Source: Ruminococcus sp.
GTDB taxonomy: Bacteria; Bacillota; Clostridia; Oscillospirales; Ruminococcaceae
Reading direction: 5' to 3'
NCBI GenBank assembly: GCA_015066785.1
Contig: SVNT01000002.1
Span: 1-64,000 of the forward strand
Length of the DNA: 64,000 nucleotides
Positions 34,386 through 43,220 of this stretch are shown in pieces. The position numbers and the translations under genes are program-made. The notes under the pieces are model-generated. The model made no database searches. It was given only the letters and a program-made list of their open reading frames with translations, and had not been told where the DNA came from. Within the stretch, counting starts at the first letter, position 1; each line of letters opens with the position of its first letter.

Positions 34386-36203
34386 ATGGCAGACTTACTG
34401 CAAATCACGACGCCGATGCTGCCTCGTGGATATAACGCACCGAGTGTCGAGCTACCGCCCGACCAGACCTTCCAGCTTGCAAACACCACGCAGGTCATCA
34501 GCTCGCAGGAGCGTTCCTCGCAGGAGTATCACAACGACGACGCCTCGGACGGCACTCTCCTCAGGGGGCTGGAGCTTAATGTGGCGCAGAACCCCACTTC
34601 AGGCTCGGACTCGCTGGCGGCAATCCTCAGCGACGAGGTTCTGGCGGCTCTCAGGACGGGCGGAGGGGTAAATCTTCTCGAAGAACTCACCTCTCTCGCA
34701 AACGAGATAATGCTCGGCAATTCCGAGCAGTTGGCGGCTGATTTTGTCTCGCAGGAGGGTAACTCCACTCTGTTTCAGGGTGAGGTGTTCGATATGCTCC
34801 GAAATCTCCTCGCAAAGTCCGACGGTATGCTCGGTGGCGGGGAAGTCCGCAGCAGTATCGCAAACCTGCTCAAGTCAACGGCGGCGGCAACCTCGAATGA
34901 CAATATACTGCAGTCGCTTTCCGACACGCTTAAATTTCTGTCGGAGGAGCTTTACCCGTCACGCTCGATTTCGGAGAGTCTGAAAAATCTCTCCGATGCG
35001 CTCAGACAGCCCGACGCCGCAGAGAATTTTCCCGAACTGCGCTCGCAGATTTCGGAACTTTTAAAAGACGTCAGCGGAAGTATCCTTCTTACAGATGATA
35101 TGAAAAACCTGCTCCCGCTGATTACATACAATATGTCACGCTTCAACGACAACCCCACAATGCTGGCGGATTCGCTGAACAAGCTCCTCGACTCGATAGT
35201 TCTTCCCGACGGTGCCGAGGCCGAGGCGCTGAAATCACAGCTTTCGTCTGCGTTTAAGGAATTTGTTGCAGGCTCCGACGCATTCCCCGACGAAGTCAAG
35301 ACGGCACTCCTCGGGAATAACGCCTCCTCTTCTCTCGGAGAGGCGGTAAAGTCGGTAATCTCACAGCTTCTTTCAAACGCCGACGCAATGCCCGACGCAG
35401 ACGCCGTGCGTGAAGGCTTGTCGGATATTTCCTCGCAGGAAGGACTTTTCTCGCTACGGCAGACCTTGTCGTTCGTTCTTCCCGACTCCGCAATGGACAG
35501 TCTTGATACAATCCTCGGCGGATTTTCGCAGAGTCACGACCTCAACTCCCTCCTCGGACAGCTTTCGGATATTCTCAACGCCATTCCCGACGAGGAAACA
35601 AAAATGGTCGTTGCGCAGAAGCTCAACGAGGTTCTGTCGGATATACTCGAAAACACCGATGTCAAGTACGACAAGCCGACAGCAATGGAAAGGTTCACGA
35701 ACTTCCTGCTGAAAAACCTTGACGACAATGCCCTCAACAGCATTTCGGAGTTCAATAAGCAGGATGTCATGTCCTCGCTCCTGACTTCTCCGGGAGTGTT
35801 CACTCCACTTATGCACTTCCTCGCCCCGCTTGAAATCGAGGACGAGAACGGTCAGAAACAGCGTGCCTTCGGGGAATTATGGGTAGACAGCGACGACGAA
35901 TCCTCAACGGGTGGCTCGGGCGGAGGGACGCATATCCTCCTCGATTTCTCCGTCGAAAATGTCGGTGATTTCGAGCTTGAGATGTTCGCCGCCAACGGCA
36001 ACGAGCTTACCGTGAACCTTATGTGCCCCAAGAGTATGTCATCAAGTTACAGCCATTTCAAGACGGCGATTGCAAGGCTTGCCGCAGGAAAGGGCTACTC
36101 GGTGAAATCCTCAAAGGTAGGGACGCTCACCAAGAAGAGAAATCTCTCGCAGGTGTTCCCGAAACTGACTGAAAGGAGAAGTGGTCTTAATGTCAGCATC
36201 TAA
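34386..36203 (+). CDS. FliK-like flagellar hook-length control protein (YlqG-like)
   Basis: This 605-residue protein is mostly helical and repetitive through its first 480 residues, with recurring SLSDTLKFLSEEL- and LADSLNKLLDS-like segments. Its C-terminal part (about 510-605), with GTHILLDFSVENVGDFELEMF and NELTVNLMCPKS, looks like the Flg_hook domain of FliK. It is followed, overlapping by 14 bases, by an FlhB-like small protein, the arrangement known as ylqG-ylqH in B. subtilis. It is separate from the canonical fliK at 54248-55819. The start at 34386 follows AAGGAGG. Its exact role is unknown. Confidence 0.72.
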   Translation: MADLLQITTPMLPRGYNAPSVELPPDQTFQLANTTQVISSQERSSQEYHNDDASDGTLLRGLELNVAQNPTSGSDSLAAILSDEVLAALRTGGGVNLLEELTSLANEIMLGNSEQLAADFVSQEGNSTLFQGEVFDMLRNLLAKSDGMLGGGEVRSSIANLLKSTAAATSNDNILQSLSDTLKFLSEELYPSRSISESLKNLSDALRQPDAAENFPELRSQISELLKDVSGSILLTDDMKNLLPLITYNMSRFNDNPTMLADSLNKLLDSIVLPDGAEAEALKSQLSSAFKEFVAGSDAFPDEVKTALLGNNASSSLGEAVKSVISQLLSNADAMPDADAVREGLSDISSQEGLFSLRQTLSFVLPDSAMDSLDTILGGFSQSHDLNSLLGQLSDILNAIPDEETKMVVAQKLNEVLSDILENTDVKYDKPTAMERFTNFLLKNLDDNALNSISEFNKQDVMSSLLTSPGVFTPLMHFLAPLEIEDENGQKQRAFGELWVDSDDESSTGGSGGGTHILLDFSVENVGDFELEMFAANGNELTVNLMCPKSMSSSYSHFKTAIARLAAGKGYSVKSSKVGTLTKKRNLSQVFPKLTERRSGLNVSI

Positions 36204-36477
36204 AGAAATAAAGAACAGTGCGGTTGCGCTGAAATACACTCCCGGCAAAGACTACGCCCCCGTAGTTGTTGCGTCGGGGCACGGACACATCGCCGACAAG
36301 ATAATATCCCTCGCAGACGAAAGCGGAATTCCGATTTACCGTGACGACAGTGCGGCGGCACTCCTCACAATGCTCAAGGTAGGAAAATCCGTTCCGCCCG
36401 ACCTGTACGAGCTTATCGCATCGATATATGTGGAGATACTCAAAACCTCGGGCAATCTTTCAACACTCAAAAAGTAA
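36190..36477 (+). CDS. FlhB-like cytoplasmic domain protein FlhX (YlqH-like)
   Basis: This 95-residue protein matches the C-terminal cytoplasmic part of FlhB: AVALKYTPGKDYAPVVVASG, then IISLADESGIPIYRDDSAAALLTMLKVGKSVPPDLYELIASIY. It lacks the membrane part and the NPTH self-cleavage motif, as is usual for FlhX. In other species FlhX can substitute for the cleaved FlhB C-domain. I chose the ATG at 36190; the GTG at 36181 lies too close to the ribosome site. It overlaps the end of the FliK-like gene. Confidence 0.88.
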   Translation: MSASKEIKNSAVALKYTPGKDYAPVVVASGHGHIADKIISLADESGIPIYRDDSAAALLTMLKVGKSVPPDLYELIASIYVEILKTSGNLSTLKK

Positions 36478-36489
36478 AGGAGAATAACA

Positions 36490-37524
36490 ATGCTTGATAT
36501 AAACGAAAAAGACGACCTTTCCCGTGAAATTGACGAGCTGCACCGTGCAAAGAAAAGTCAGCTCAGCTTCAACGATTACGACAACTTCAATCCCGACAGC
36601 CCGGAATATGTGACAACCTCCGAATATAACGAATACACGGGCGTAGAGGAGAAAAAAGTCACCGACACCGAAGCGTATGCCGACTCAAGTGCGGCTTACC
36701 GTGAGATTTCCGACTTCAGCGATGTAAGAAGTATGGACGACCTCAAGCAGAAATTCATCAAGGCGCAGGAGCTTCACCAGCAGGAGTCTGTGAACATCAA
36801 TCTCAATACCGCAGCAGACGGAGAAAAAGGCAAGGGCGGAAAAGTCCTCGGCATAATCTTCCTGATAATCTTCCTCGGAAGTATGCTCGGCATTGTCATT
36901 TTCGCCTCAATCAACCCGAACATGTCCATATTCCTGTTCGGTCTGGTCTTTGCGTCTGTCGGATTGTTTGCGCTCGCTCCCGGGCAGGCGTCGGGTGCAA
37001 AGCCTATGCTCGCAGTATTCGCCCTTATCGGACTTACAATTATGGCAATTTCGGGATTTCTGATGTGGGGCCCCGAAAACGCAGGCGAAATAGTTGAAAG
37101 CAAAATCCCTCTGATTGTAGCGCTGGGATTCTTCATCGTCGGCGTGATTATGATTGTATATCCCATTTCGGTCAAGATAAAGCGCTCAAAGATTGCGTAC
37201 ACCGAAATCACGGCAATATGCTCCGATGTGCTGTCGAAAATTTCGTACAGAAAAACAAACGGACATCGCCGCAGGGTGACAATGTACTGCCCCGTGTATA
37301 CATTCTACTACAACGGCGTAAACTACACCGTCAAGGAGAATTTCTACTCCAACCCCTGTACAGTTCAGACGGGCGACGAGTGTAAGCTGTTCATCAACCC
37401 GCAGAAACCGACGGACTTCTACTCCACTCTCGCATCGGGACACGCTATTCTCATCGTTCTCGGAATTGTGCTTATGGTCATTTCGGGAATAGTTATGTTC
37501 ACTTTCTTGTCCTCTCCGATGTAA
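36490..37524 (+). CDS. DUF3592-type membrane protein
   Basis: This 344-residue protein has a charged soluble N-terminus (about 1-115, rich in Asp, Glu and Tyr) and then five or so membrane segments (from VLGIIFLIIFLGSMLGIVIFA onward). A soluble loop with YCPVYTFYYNGVNYTV and KLFINPQKPTDFY lies before a last membrane segment. That loop pattern is typical of DUF3592 proteins, which have no known function. It follows flhX by 12 bases, so it is probably co-transcribed, but nothing in it ties it to flagella. It ends six bases before repeat A2. Confidence 0.75.
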   Translation: MLDINEKDDLSREIDELHRAKKSQLSFNDYDNFNPDSPEYVTTSEYNEYTGVEEKKVTDTEAYADSSAAYREISDFSDVRSMDDLKQKFIKAQELHQQESVNINLNTAADGEKGKGGKVLGIIFLIIFLGSMLGIVIFASINPNMSIFLFGLVFASVGLFALAPGQASGAKPMLAVFALIGLTIMAISGFLMWGPENAGEIVESKIPLIVALGFFIVGVIMIVYPISVKIKRSKIAYTEITAICSDVLSKISYRKTNGHRRRVTMYCPVYTFYYNGVNYTVKENFYSNPCTVQTGDECKLFINPQKPTDFYSTLASGHAILIVLGIVLMVISGIVMFTFLSSPM

Positions 37525-37529
37525 TTATT

Positions 37530-37691
37530 GAGGAAAACCCTTTTGAAAAAGGTTTTTCCTCAAACTCCTTTCCCAAAACTTCAGATTAAAAACAACCCCA
37601 TAGGGATTTATACCCTATGGGGTTGTTTTTTGATTTAAAAGTCTTTGAAAGGGAGCACGAGGGGAACCTTTCTTCAGAAAGATTCCCCTCG
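37530..37691. repeat. Repeat family A, copy 2: three-hairpin convergent terminator
   Basis: This is the reverse-oriented counterpart of 1325-1487 with the same order of three hairpins and the same linkers. The outer hairpins (GAGGAAAA arms at 37530-37561, GAGGGGAA arms at 37658-37691) are almost unchanged. The central terminator (37588-37631) has the stem AAAAACAACCCCATAGGG where copy 1 has AAAAACACTCCCACAGGG, with matching changes on the other strand. It fills the convergent gap between the DUF3592 gene and cheD. Confidence 0.9.
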
Positions 37692-37697
37692 GTAATT

Positions 37698-38174
37698 TTA
37701 ATAGTTCATTGTCGGTCTTGCGGCGCATTTAACCTGCATAGTTCCCGTTGCGGCGTCGAAGAATACAGTACGGCCGTAATTCTCGCCCGTCTGTTCCGCA
37801 ACGATAGGTATGTTCAGCTTGCTGAGGACGATTTTCACCGCCTCGACATTTCTTTCGCCGATGTTGAATACAGAGGAGTTCGCCTGGAACATCTGCGCTC
37901 CCCCCGCAATTTTAGCAACAACCGTCGGGAAGTTTGCACCCTTGCTTTTCATAAGGTTGCAAAGCTCCCATATGCCCGTGTCGGCATATCTTCTCATATT
38001 GTCTGCCTTTGATGCGTCCTTGCTCCACGGGAGCATAATATGTGCGAGCCCTGCCACGCCCGTTTTTTTGTCGTAAAGACATATTCCGACGCAGGAGCCC
38101 AGTGCGTAAGTCGCAAGCACATCGGGCGCTGTACAGACATTGAGGTCTGCAATTCCTACATTTATAGTGCTCAT
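37698..38174 (-). CDS. cheD: Chemoreceptor glutamine deamidase CheD
   Basis: This 158-residue enzyme deamidates receptor glutamines and stimulates CheC. The active-site cysteine (Cys28 in ALGSCVGICLYD) and histidine (His45 in LAHIMLP) are present, as is the C-terminal NIGERNVEAVKIVLSK...GGNYGRT-like block (here TGENYGRTVFF). It overlaps the cheC stop region by four bases, which fits translational coupling of the two interacting proteins. It is the last gene of the main fla/che operon and is followed by repeat A2. Confidence 0.95.
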   Translation of the reverse strand: MSTINVGIADLNVCTAPDVLATYALGSCVGICLYDKKTGVAGLAHIMLPWSKDASKADNMRRYADTGIWELCNLMKSKGANFPTVVAKIAGGAQMFQANSSVFNIGERNVEAVKIVLSKLNIPIVAEQTGENYGRTVFFDAATGTMQVKCAARPTMNY

Positions 38175-38794
38175 ATTTCTACTCCCAGCTTAGAAAATAG
38201 TAATTCAAGTGATTCCATTTCGGGGATAAGTATCATATTACTGCGGATTTCGTCGTTTGAAACCTGGAATTTGTCGTCGATGTAGATAACCTTGTCGGAA
38301 ACCTCTGCAAATTCAACCGCAGGTACTGACATTATCGCACCGACCATATCCACGCAGAATGCAGGCACGGAAATGTCGATAAAAAGTCCCGTGAGCTGTG
38401 CAATGGCATTTACATACGAGCTTGCCATGATATTTCCCATTTCGCAGATAGCCGAACGGTCCATCTCGTCAAGCTGGAGTACATCGGTGATTTCCTTGCC
38501 GTAGAATGTGGTTGTTACCTTGTTCGCAAAATTCTCCTTGAGGAGATACATCATCATTCCCTTGATGTCGCCCGAAAGACGAACGAGAAGTCCGATGAGA
38601 ACCTGCTCGGGCCCGCCGAGGAGGTCGATAACTTCGTTATATTCAAGGTCACGCACGACGGGAACGCCTATGTCGATTTCACTTGAAAGAATCTGCGAAA
38701 GCGAGGTTGCGGAGTTACCCGAGCCGATATTTCCTATTTCACGGAGAACATCCATGTGCATAGGGTTAAGATCATCGAAATTATTGAGTGCCAT
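38171..38794 (-). CDS. cheC: CheY-P phosphatase CheC
   Basis: This 207-residue protein carries two copies of the CheC phosphatase signature: Asp15-x3-Glu19-x2-Asn22 (DVLREIGN) and Ser114-x3-Glu118-x2-Asn121 (SAICEMGN). Both sites therefore look functional. CheC removes phosphate from CheY and binds CheD. The ATG at 38794 follows AAGGTGG by seven bases and is preferred over a TTG two codons earlier. Together with FliY it gives two CheY-P phosphatases, in line with the absence of CheZ in Firmicutes. Confidence 0.95.
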   Translation of the reverse strand: MALNNFDDLNPMHMDVLREIGNIGSGNSATSLSQILSSEIDIGVPVVRDLEYNEVIDLLGGPEQVLIGLLVRLSGDIKGMMMYLLKENFANKVTTTFYGKEITDVLQLDEMDRSAICEMGNIMASSYVNAIAQLTGLFIDISVPAFCVDMVGAIMSVPAVEFAEVSDKVIYIDDKFQVSNDEIRSNMILIPEMESLELLFSKLGVEI

Positions 38795-38827
38795 ATACAA
38801 TCCACCTTAAATTAAATTTTGCCGTGA

Positions 38828-39550
38828 TTATCTTCTGAGAGAATTTACTCTCTGTTCGATTTCGTCTGCCGTCTGTATGAGCTTTGAGTTGAATGTAAAC
38901 GCTCTCTGATACTTGATGAGGTTTACCATTTCTGTTGCAAGGTTTACCGATGAGCCTTCAAGGTAGAACTGCTTCTTGACGAGGCTTTCGTCGGCAATCG
39001 CCTCTCCCGACGCGGGGGTTTCGTAGAAGTAATTTTCGCCCTCTACTTCAAGGCCGTAGGGGTTTTCGAACCTGAACACTCCCACCTGGGCGATGGTTGC
39101 GGAGTCGTCAAGGTTCCCTGCCTCGTCGAAAACCGCAATAATCGGGTTGCCCTCGTAGTCGAGGACATAGTGTCCGTTTGCGTCAACGAGCGACCATTCA
39201 TCCTCGCCCGTCTGTGTAATCTGGAATGCGCCGTTCTTTGTGTATCTTATGTCGCCGAGGTGTGTCTGCACCGAGAAAAGTCCCTCTGTCGGCGTTGCGA
39301 CATCAAGCGGATGTCCCGTTGCCTTGAGTGTGCCTACCTCAAACATTATGTCGGTCTTGTCGATTTTTGTTCCGTGTCCGAACTCAACCTCTTCGTTCCT
39401 GTACTTTGTGGTATATAAAAGGTCACTGAAGGATGAGCGTATTGCCTTGTATCCGTCGGTGTTGACATTAGCGACATTGTTGGAAACTACGTCAATAGCC
39501 TCCTGATGAGCCTTTGTACCTGCCGCTGCGGAATAAAATCCTACTGTCAT
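38828..39550 (-). CDS. flgG: Flagellar basal-body rod/hook protein, FlgG family (FlhP-like)
   Basis: This 240-residue exported protein has the rod-protein N-terminus (EAIDVVSNNVANVNTDGYKA), the central LDVATPTEGLFSVQTHLGDIRYTKNGAF block and the C-terminal VNLATEMVNLIKYQRAFTFNSKLIQ helix. It forms part of the rod near the hook. It pairs with a second family member immediately upstream, as flhO-flhP do in B. subtilis. It is at the lower size limit for FlgG (about 260), so it may be either the distal rod (FlgG) or the FlgF-type subunit. Confidence 0.88.
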   Translation of the reverse strand: MTVGFYSAAAGTKAHQEAIDVVSNNVANVNTDGYKAIRSSFSDLLYTTKYRNEEVEFGHGTKIDKTDIMFEVGTLKATGHPLDVATPTEGLFSVQTHLGDIRYTKNGAFQITQTGEDEWSLVDANGHYVLDYEGNPIIAVFDEAGNLDDSATIAQVGVFRFENPYGLEVEGENYFYETPASGEAIADESLVKKQFYLEGSSVNLATEMVNLIKYQRAFTFNSKLIQTADEIEQRVNSLRR

Positions 39551-39576
39551 TTTATATCATCTCCTGTCAGCCGTGG

Positions 39577-40338
39577 TTAGATTCGTGCAAGCTCTGTTGC
39601 AGCCTTCTGGTTGATGGTGTCTATCTGCGACATGGCGGTACTGCACGCCTCGAAAATTCTCTGTGCCGCAAGAACATCTATCGTCTGGTCTGTGATGTCT
39701 ACGTTTGAGCGTTCGTATGCGCCCTGGATGATGAGGTAATCCTCATCTGCGGGGATGTCATTCGTTCCCGAAAGGTTGACGAACATATTGTCGCCCTTCT
39801 TTTCGACATCCTGCGCCGAGTCTACATATGTGAGCTGGAGTCTGTATGTCCTGCCGTCGTCGGTGTTTATCGTGCCGTCCTCTGCAATGGCGAAATCCGC
39901 CGTGCCGAGAGGTATCGGCTCTCCGTCGTCGCCGAGAACACGCCCTGCACTTCCGAGGGCTAAAAATCCCTCGTTGTCGATGTTGAACTGTCCGTTACGG
40001 GTGAGAAGAACCTCTCCGTCATCCTCGTAAAGCTGGCTGTACGGCTGGATGTTGAAGAAGACATTTCCCCTTATTGCAACATCAAGACGGCGCCCTGTGT
40101 ATTCGAACGAGCCCTGCGACAAATCTGCGTAGGTGTCTTCCTGAGTACGATAGACGATATTTCCCGTCTTGTTGTTTTTCTCTCTGATGAGGATGAGCTT
40201 TTCCTCAAAAGTCGTATTTATACTGGTGTCGGATTTATAGCCTGCGGTATTTACATTTGCAACATTGTTACTGATAATGTCGATTATTCTCTGCTGGTTT
40301 ATCATTCCGTTTGCCGCAAGATAAAAACCTCTGTACAT
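39577..40338 (-). CDS. Flagellar basal-body rod protein, FlgF/FlgG family (FlhO-like)
   Basis: This 253-residue protein begins MYRGFYLAANGMINQQRIIDIISNNVANVNTAGYKSD-style and contains RLDVAIRGNVFFNI and a C-terminal SNVDITDQTIDVLAAQRIFEAC segment. These are the hallmarks of the FlgF/FlgG rod family. It lies between fliA and the other rod gene, the position of flhO. Which of the two is the proximal rod protein cannot be decided from sequence alone. Confidence 0.87.
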   Translation of the reverse strand: MYRGFYLAANGMINQQRIIDIISNNVANVNTAGYKSDTSINTTFEEKLILIREKNNKTGNIVYRTQEDTYADLSQGSFEYTGRRLDVAIRGNVFFNIQPYSQLYEDDGEVLLTRNGQFNIDNEGFLALGSAGRVLGDDGEPIPLGTADFAIAEDGTINTDDGRTYRLQLTYVDSAQDVEKKGDNMFVNLSGTNDIPADEDYLIIQGAYERSNVDITDQTIDVLAAQRIFEACSTAMSQIDTINQKAATELARI

Positions 40339-40350
40339 AAAACCGCCTCC

Positions 40351-41112
40351 TTATGCTTTGATATAGCTTTCAAGACTGTGTCGCAGTTTCATCATCGCTT
40401 TTGAGTGAATCTGGCACACTCTCGATTCGCTGACGGACATAACCTTTGCAATGTCCGAAAATCTGAGCTGCTCGTAGTAGTAGAGCGACACGACAGTTCT
40501 CTGCTGGTCGTTGAGGTCGTCTATCGCCTTTGCGAGCATCTTGTTTCTTTCCTGTGTGTGGAGATTTTTTTCAACCTCCCACGTGCCGCCGCTTTCCTTT
40601 TCCTCTCCGAAGGACATTGTGCCGCTTTCAAGCATCTCCTCGAACGAGAAGGACGCCGCCGCTGCCGATGCCGCAAGCCCCTTGAGGAGCTTTTCTTCGG
40701 TAATTCCCATAGCTGAGGCGATTTCGGCGTTTGTAGGTTCTCTTCCGAATTCGCTGAACAGGCGTGAGAATGTGGCGTCGACTTCCCTTGAGAATTTTCT
40801 GACGCCTCTCGGAATTACATCCTGCTTTCTGATGTAGTCGATTATCGCCCCACGGACTTTAATCGACGCATAGGTTTCAAACTTTACATTCTTTGACGGG
40901 TCGAAGTTGTCGATTGCCGCCATAAGAGCCAGCATACCCTCGCTTGTGATGTCGTCTGCGTCGGCGTATTTCTGGTACATATTGCGTGTCGAGATAACAG
41001 CGTACTTCACGACATTCGAGTAGCCTATGACAAGGTCGTTACGGAGCTTCTTGTCGCCCGTTTCCTTGTATCTGCTCATTATTTCAACAAGCTGCTGCGG
41101 TGTAAATGCCAT
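40351..41112 (-). CDS. fliA: RNA polymerase sigma-28 factor
   Basis: This 253-residue sigma factor (SigD in Bacillus) directs late flagellar transcription. Region 2 shows YADADDITSEGMLALMAAIDNFDP and FETYASIKVRGAIIDYIRKQD. Region 3 has REPTNAEIASAMGI. Region 4 has LNDQQRTVVSLYYYEQLRFSDIAKVMSVSESRVCQIHSKA, a helix-turn-helix for the -35. It is encoded within the main fla/che operon, downstream of flhA, and should read the promoter at 9818-9844. Its inhibitor FlgM is encoded at 9466-9759. Confidence 0.95.
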   Translation of the reverse strand: MAFTPQQLVEIMSRYKETGDKKLRNDLVIGYSNVVKYAVISTRNMYQKYADADDITSEGMLALMAAIDNFDPSKNVKFETYASIKVRGAIIDYIRKQDVIPRGVRKFSREVDATFSRLFSEFGREPTNAEIASAMGITEEKLLKGLAASAAAASFSFEEMLESGTMSFGEEKESGGTWEVEKNLHTQERNKMLAKAIDDLNDQQRTVVSLYYYEQLRFSDIAKVMSVSESRVCQIHSKAMMKLRHSLESYIKA

Positions 41113-41136
41113 TTTTCGCTGTCACCTCCCTGTGTG

Positions 41137-43194
41137 TTAAATTGAGATATTTCCGACTGACTGTATCTGCACCGTGCCGTCGATTTCGTTGAACGAAAGT
41201 ACGGTTATGTTCGGCATGAACTGGTCAATCAGCTTTTTGAAGTATACTCTCACTATCGGGGATGTGAGTATAATCGGCGACGGAATAACCTCCCTGACTT
41301 TTTCAATCTGTGCGGTCGTCGCCCTGACGATATTCTGTATCATATCGGGGTCAAGCGCAAGGTACGAGCCCTGGTCGGATTTCTTCACCGACGCCACGAT
41401 TTTGTTCTCTATCCCTGCGTCGAGAGTGAGTACACGTATCTGTCCCGCGTCGTTGAATTTTCTCGTTATTGTACGCTTGAGTGCCTGTCTTACATACTCG
41501 GTAGTGATGTCTATGTCCTTGAGCGAACTTGAATAGTCGCTCAGCGTTTCGAGGATTGTCTGCAAATCCCTTATCGGAACGCCTTCTTTGAGAAGGAGCG
41601 AAAGCACCTTCTGGAGATATGCAACCGAAACTACATTCGGTATTACATCTTCGACGATAGACGGGTTTGTTTCCTTCAGTTTGTCGAGCATTGTCTTTAC
41701 ATCCTGACGTGAAAGAAGCTCGTGTGCGTGTTCCTTTATAACCTCGGACAGATGTGTTATCATTACTGATGTCGGGTCAATAAGCGTGTAACCCGCAATA
41801 TCTGCCATAACCCTCTTGTCCTCGGATACCCATTTTGCAGGAATGTGGAAGGCAGGCTCAATGGTGTCGATACCGTCAATCTGCTGTGTCACATTTCCGC
41901 TGTCAAGTGCAAGGTAGTGGTCAACGAGGATTTCACTCTGCGCTACCGCCTCGCCCTTTATCTTGATTACATACTGGTTGGGGTTGATGTTCTGATTATC
42001 CCTCATTCGCACCGACGGGAATACCATACCCATATCTATTGCGAACTGCTTACGGAAGATTACCACTCGCTCAATGAATGTTCCGCCCGAGCTTTCGTCG
42101 GCAAGCGGAATAAGACTGTAACCGAATTCCATTTCAATCGGCTCTACATTGAGGAGCTTGTATACATTGTCGATGTCCTTGTAGTATTCCATTTCGGACA
42201 GCGCCTCTGCGTTCTGTTTCATTTCACGCTCAACTTCGCTGACTTCGTTTTCCGCACGGAGCTTACGCTGAAGAATAATTCCGAGTGCGATGAGTATAAT
42301 GCCGACAACGGTCATTGTTATCTTCGGGAAGCCCGGGATGAACATAAGTACCATAAGCACTCCGCCCGCAATCATAAGAACACGGGGCTGGTTCGAGAAC
42401 TGCCTGATAACATCGGTGTTGAAGTCATTATCCGATGAGGTTCTCGTTACAATCATACCCATTGAGGTTGAAATGAGAAGTGACGGGAGCTGTGAGCAAA
42501 GTCCGTCTCCGATGGTGGCTATCGTGTAGGTCTGCAGGCAGGTCGAGAAGTCCATTCCCTCTGCGACAAGCCCGATTATCATCCCTCCGAGAAGGTTGAT
42601 AACCGCCGTAACGATTGACATTATCGAATCTCCCTTGACGAACTTGCTGGCTCCGTCCATGGCTCCGAAGAAATTGGCTTCCGCCTGAATTTCCGCACGC
42701 CTTGCCTTTGCCTGCTGTTCATCTATAAGCCCTGAGTTGAGGTCGGCGTCAATAGCCATCTGCTTACCGGGCATAGCGTCGAGGGTGAATCGTGCCGATA
42801 CTTCCGATACTCGTTCCGCACCCTTTGTGATAACGAGGAACTGAACGATTACGATTATGATGAAGATGACAAATCCTACGCCGAGGTTTCCCTGCGCAAC
42901 GAAGTTACCGAAGGTCTGTACTATCTTTCCTGCGTTGCCTGCGTTACCGAGAATCTGTCGTGTTGTCGATACATTCAGTCCCAGTCGGAACAACGTCGTG
43001 ATGAGGAGTACCGACGGGAAAATTGAAAAGTCGAGGACTTTACGTATGTACATCGTCGTGAGGAGAATTATGAGCGACAGACCGATATTGATAACAAGCA
43101 TTACATCTATAATTGGCGTCGGCAGCGGTATGATGATAAGCAGCACGATGAGAATTACAAATGCCGCAACGCTGTTATTCAATATTCTTTTCAT
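41137..43194 (-). CDS. flhA: Flagellar export gate protein FlhA
   Basis: This 685-residue protein has eight N-terminal membrane segments (about residues 8-320) containing the FHIPEP-family block SARFTLDAMPGKQMAIDADLN-SGLIDEQQA. A cytoplasmic domain (about 345-685) binds chaperone-substrate complexes. It forms the ring of the type III export gate and helps convert the proton motive force into protein export. The length is typical (about 680-700). In B. subtilis flhF and flhG follow here; in this window sigma-28 follows directly. Confidence 0.97.
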   Translation of the reverse strand: MKRILNNSVAAFVILIVLLIIIPLPTPIIDVMLVINIGLSLIILLTTMYIRKVLDFSIFPSVLLITTLFRLGLNVSTTRQILGNAGNAGKIVQTFGNFVAQGNLGVGFVIFIIIVIVQFLVITKGAERVSEVSARFTLDAMPGKQMAIDADLNSGLIDEQQAKARRAEIQAEANFFGAMDGASKFVKGDSIMSIVTAVINLLGGMIIGLVAEGMDFSTCLQTYTIATIGDGLCSQLPSLLISTSMGMIVTRTSSDNDFNTDVIRQFSNQPRVLMIAGGVLMVLMFIPGFPKITMTVVGIILIALGIILQRKLRAENEVSEVEREMKQNAEALSEMEYYKDIDNVYKLLNVEPIEMEFGYSLIPLADESSGGTFIERVVIFRKQFAIDMGMVFPSVRMRDNQNINPNQYVIKIKGEAVAQSEILVDHYLALDSGNVTQQIDGIDTIEPAFHIPAKWVSEDKRVMADIAGYTLIDPTSVMITHLSEVIKEHAHELLSRQDVKTMLDKLKETNPSIVEDVIPNVVSVAYLQKVLSLLLKEGVPIRDLQTILETLSDYSSSLKDIDITTEYVRQALKRTITRKFNDAGQIRVLTLDAGIENKIVASVKKSDQGSYLALDPDMIQNIVRATTAQIEKVREVIPSPIILTSPIVRVYFKKLIDQFMPNITVLSFNEIDGTVQIQSVGNISI

Positions 43195-43220
43195 CTGCGT
43201 TCTCCTTCCCTCAGTACTAC

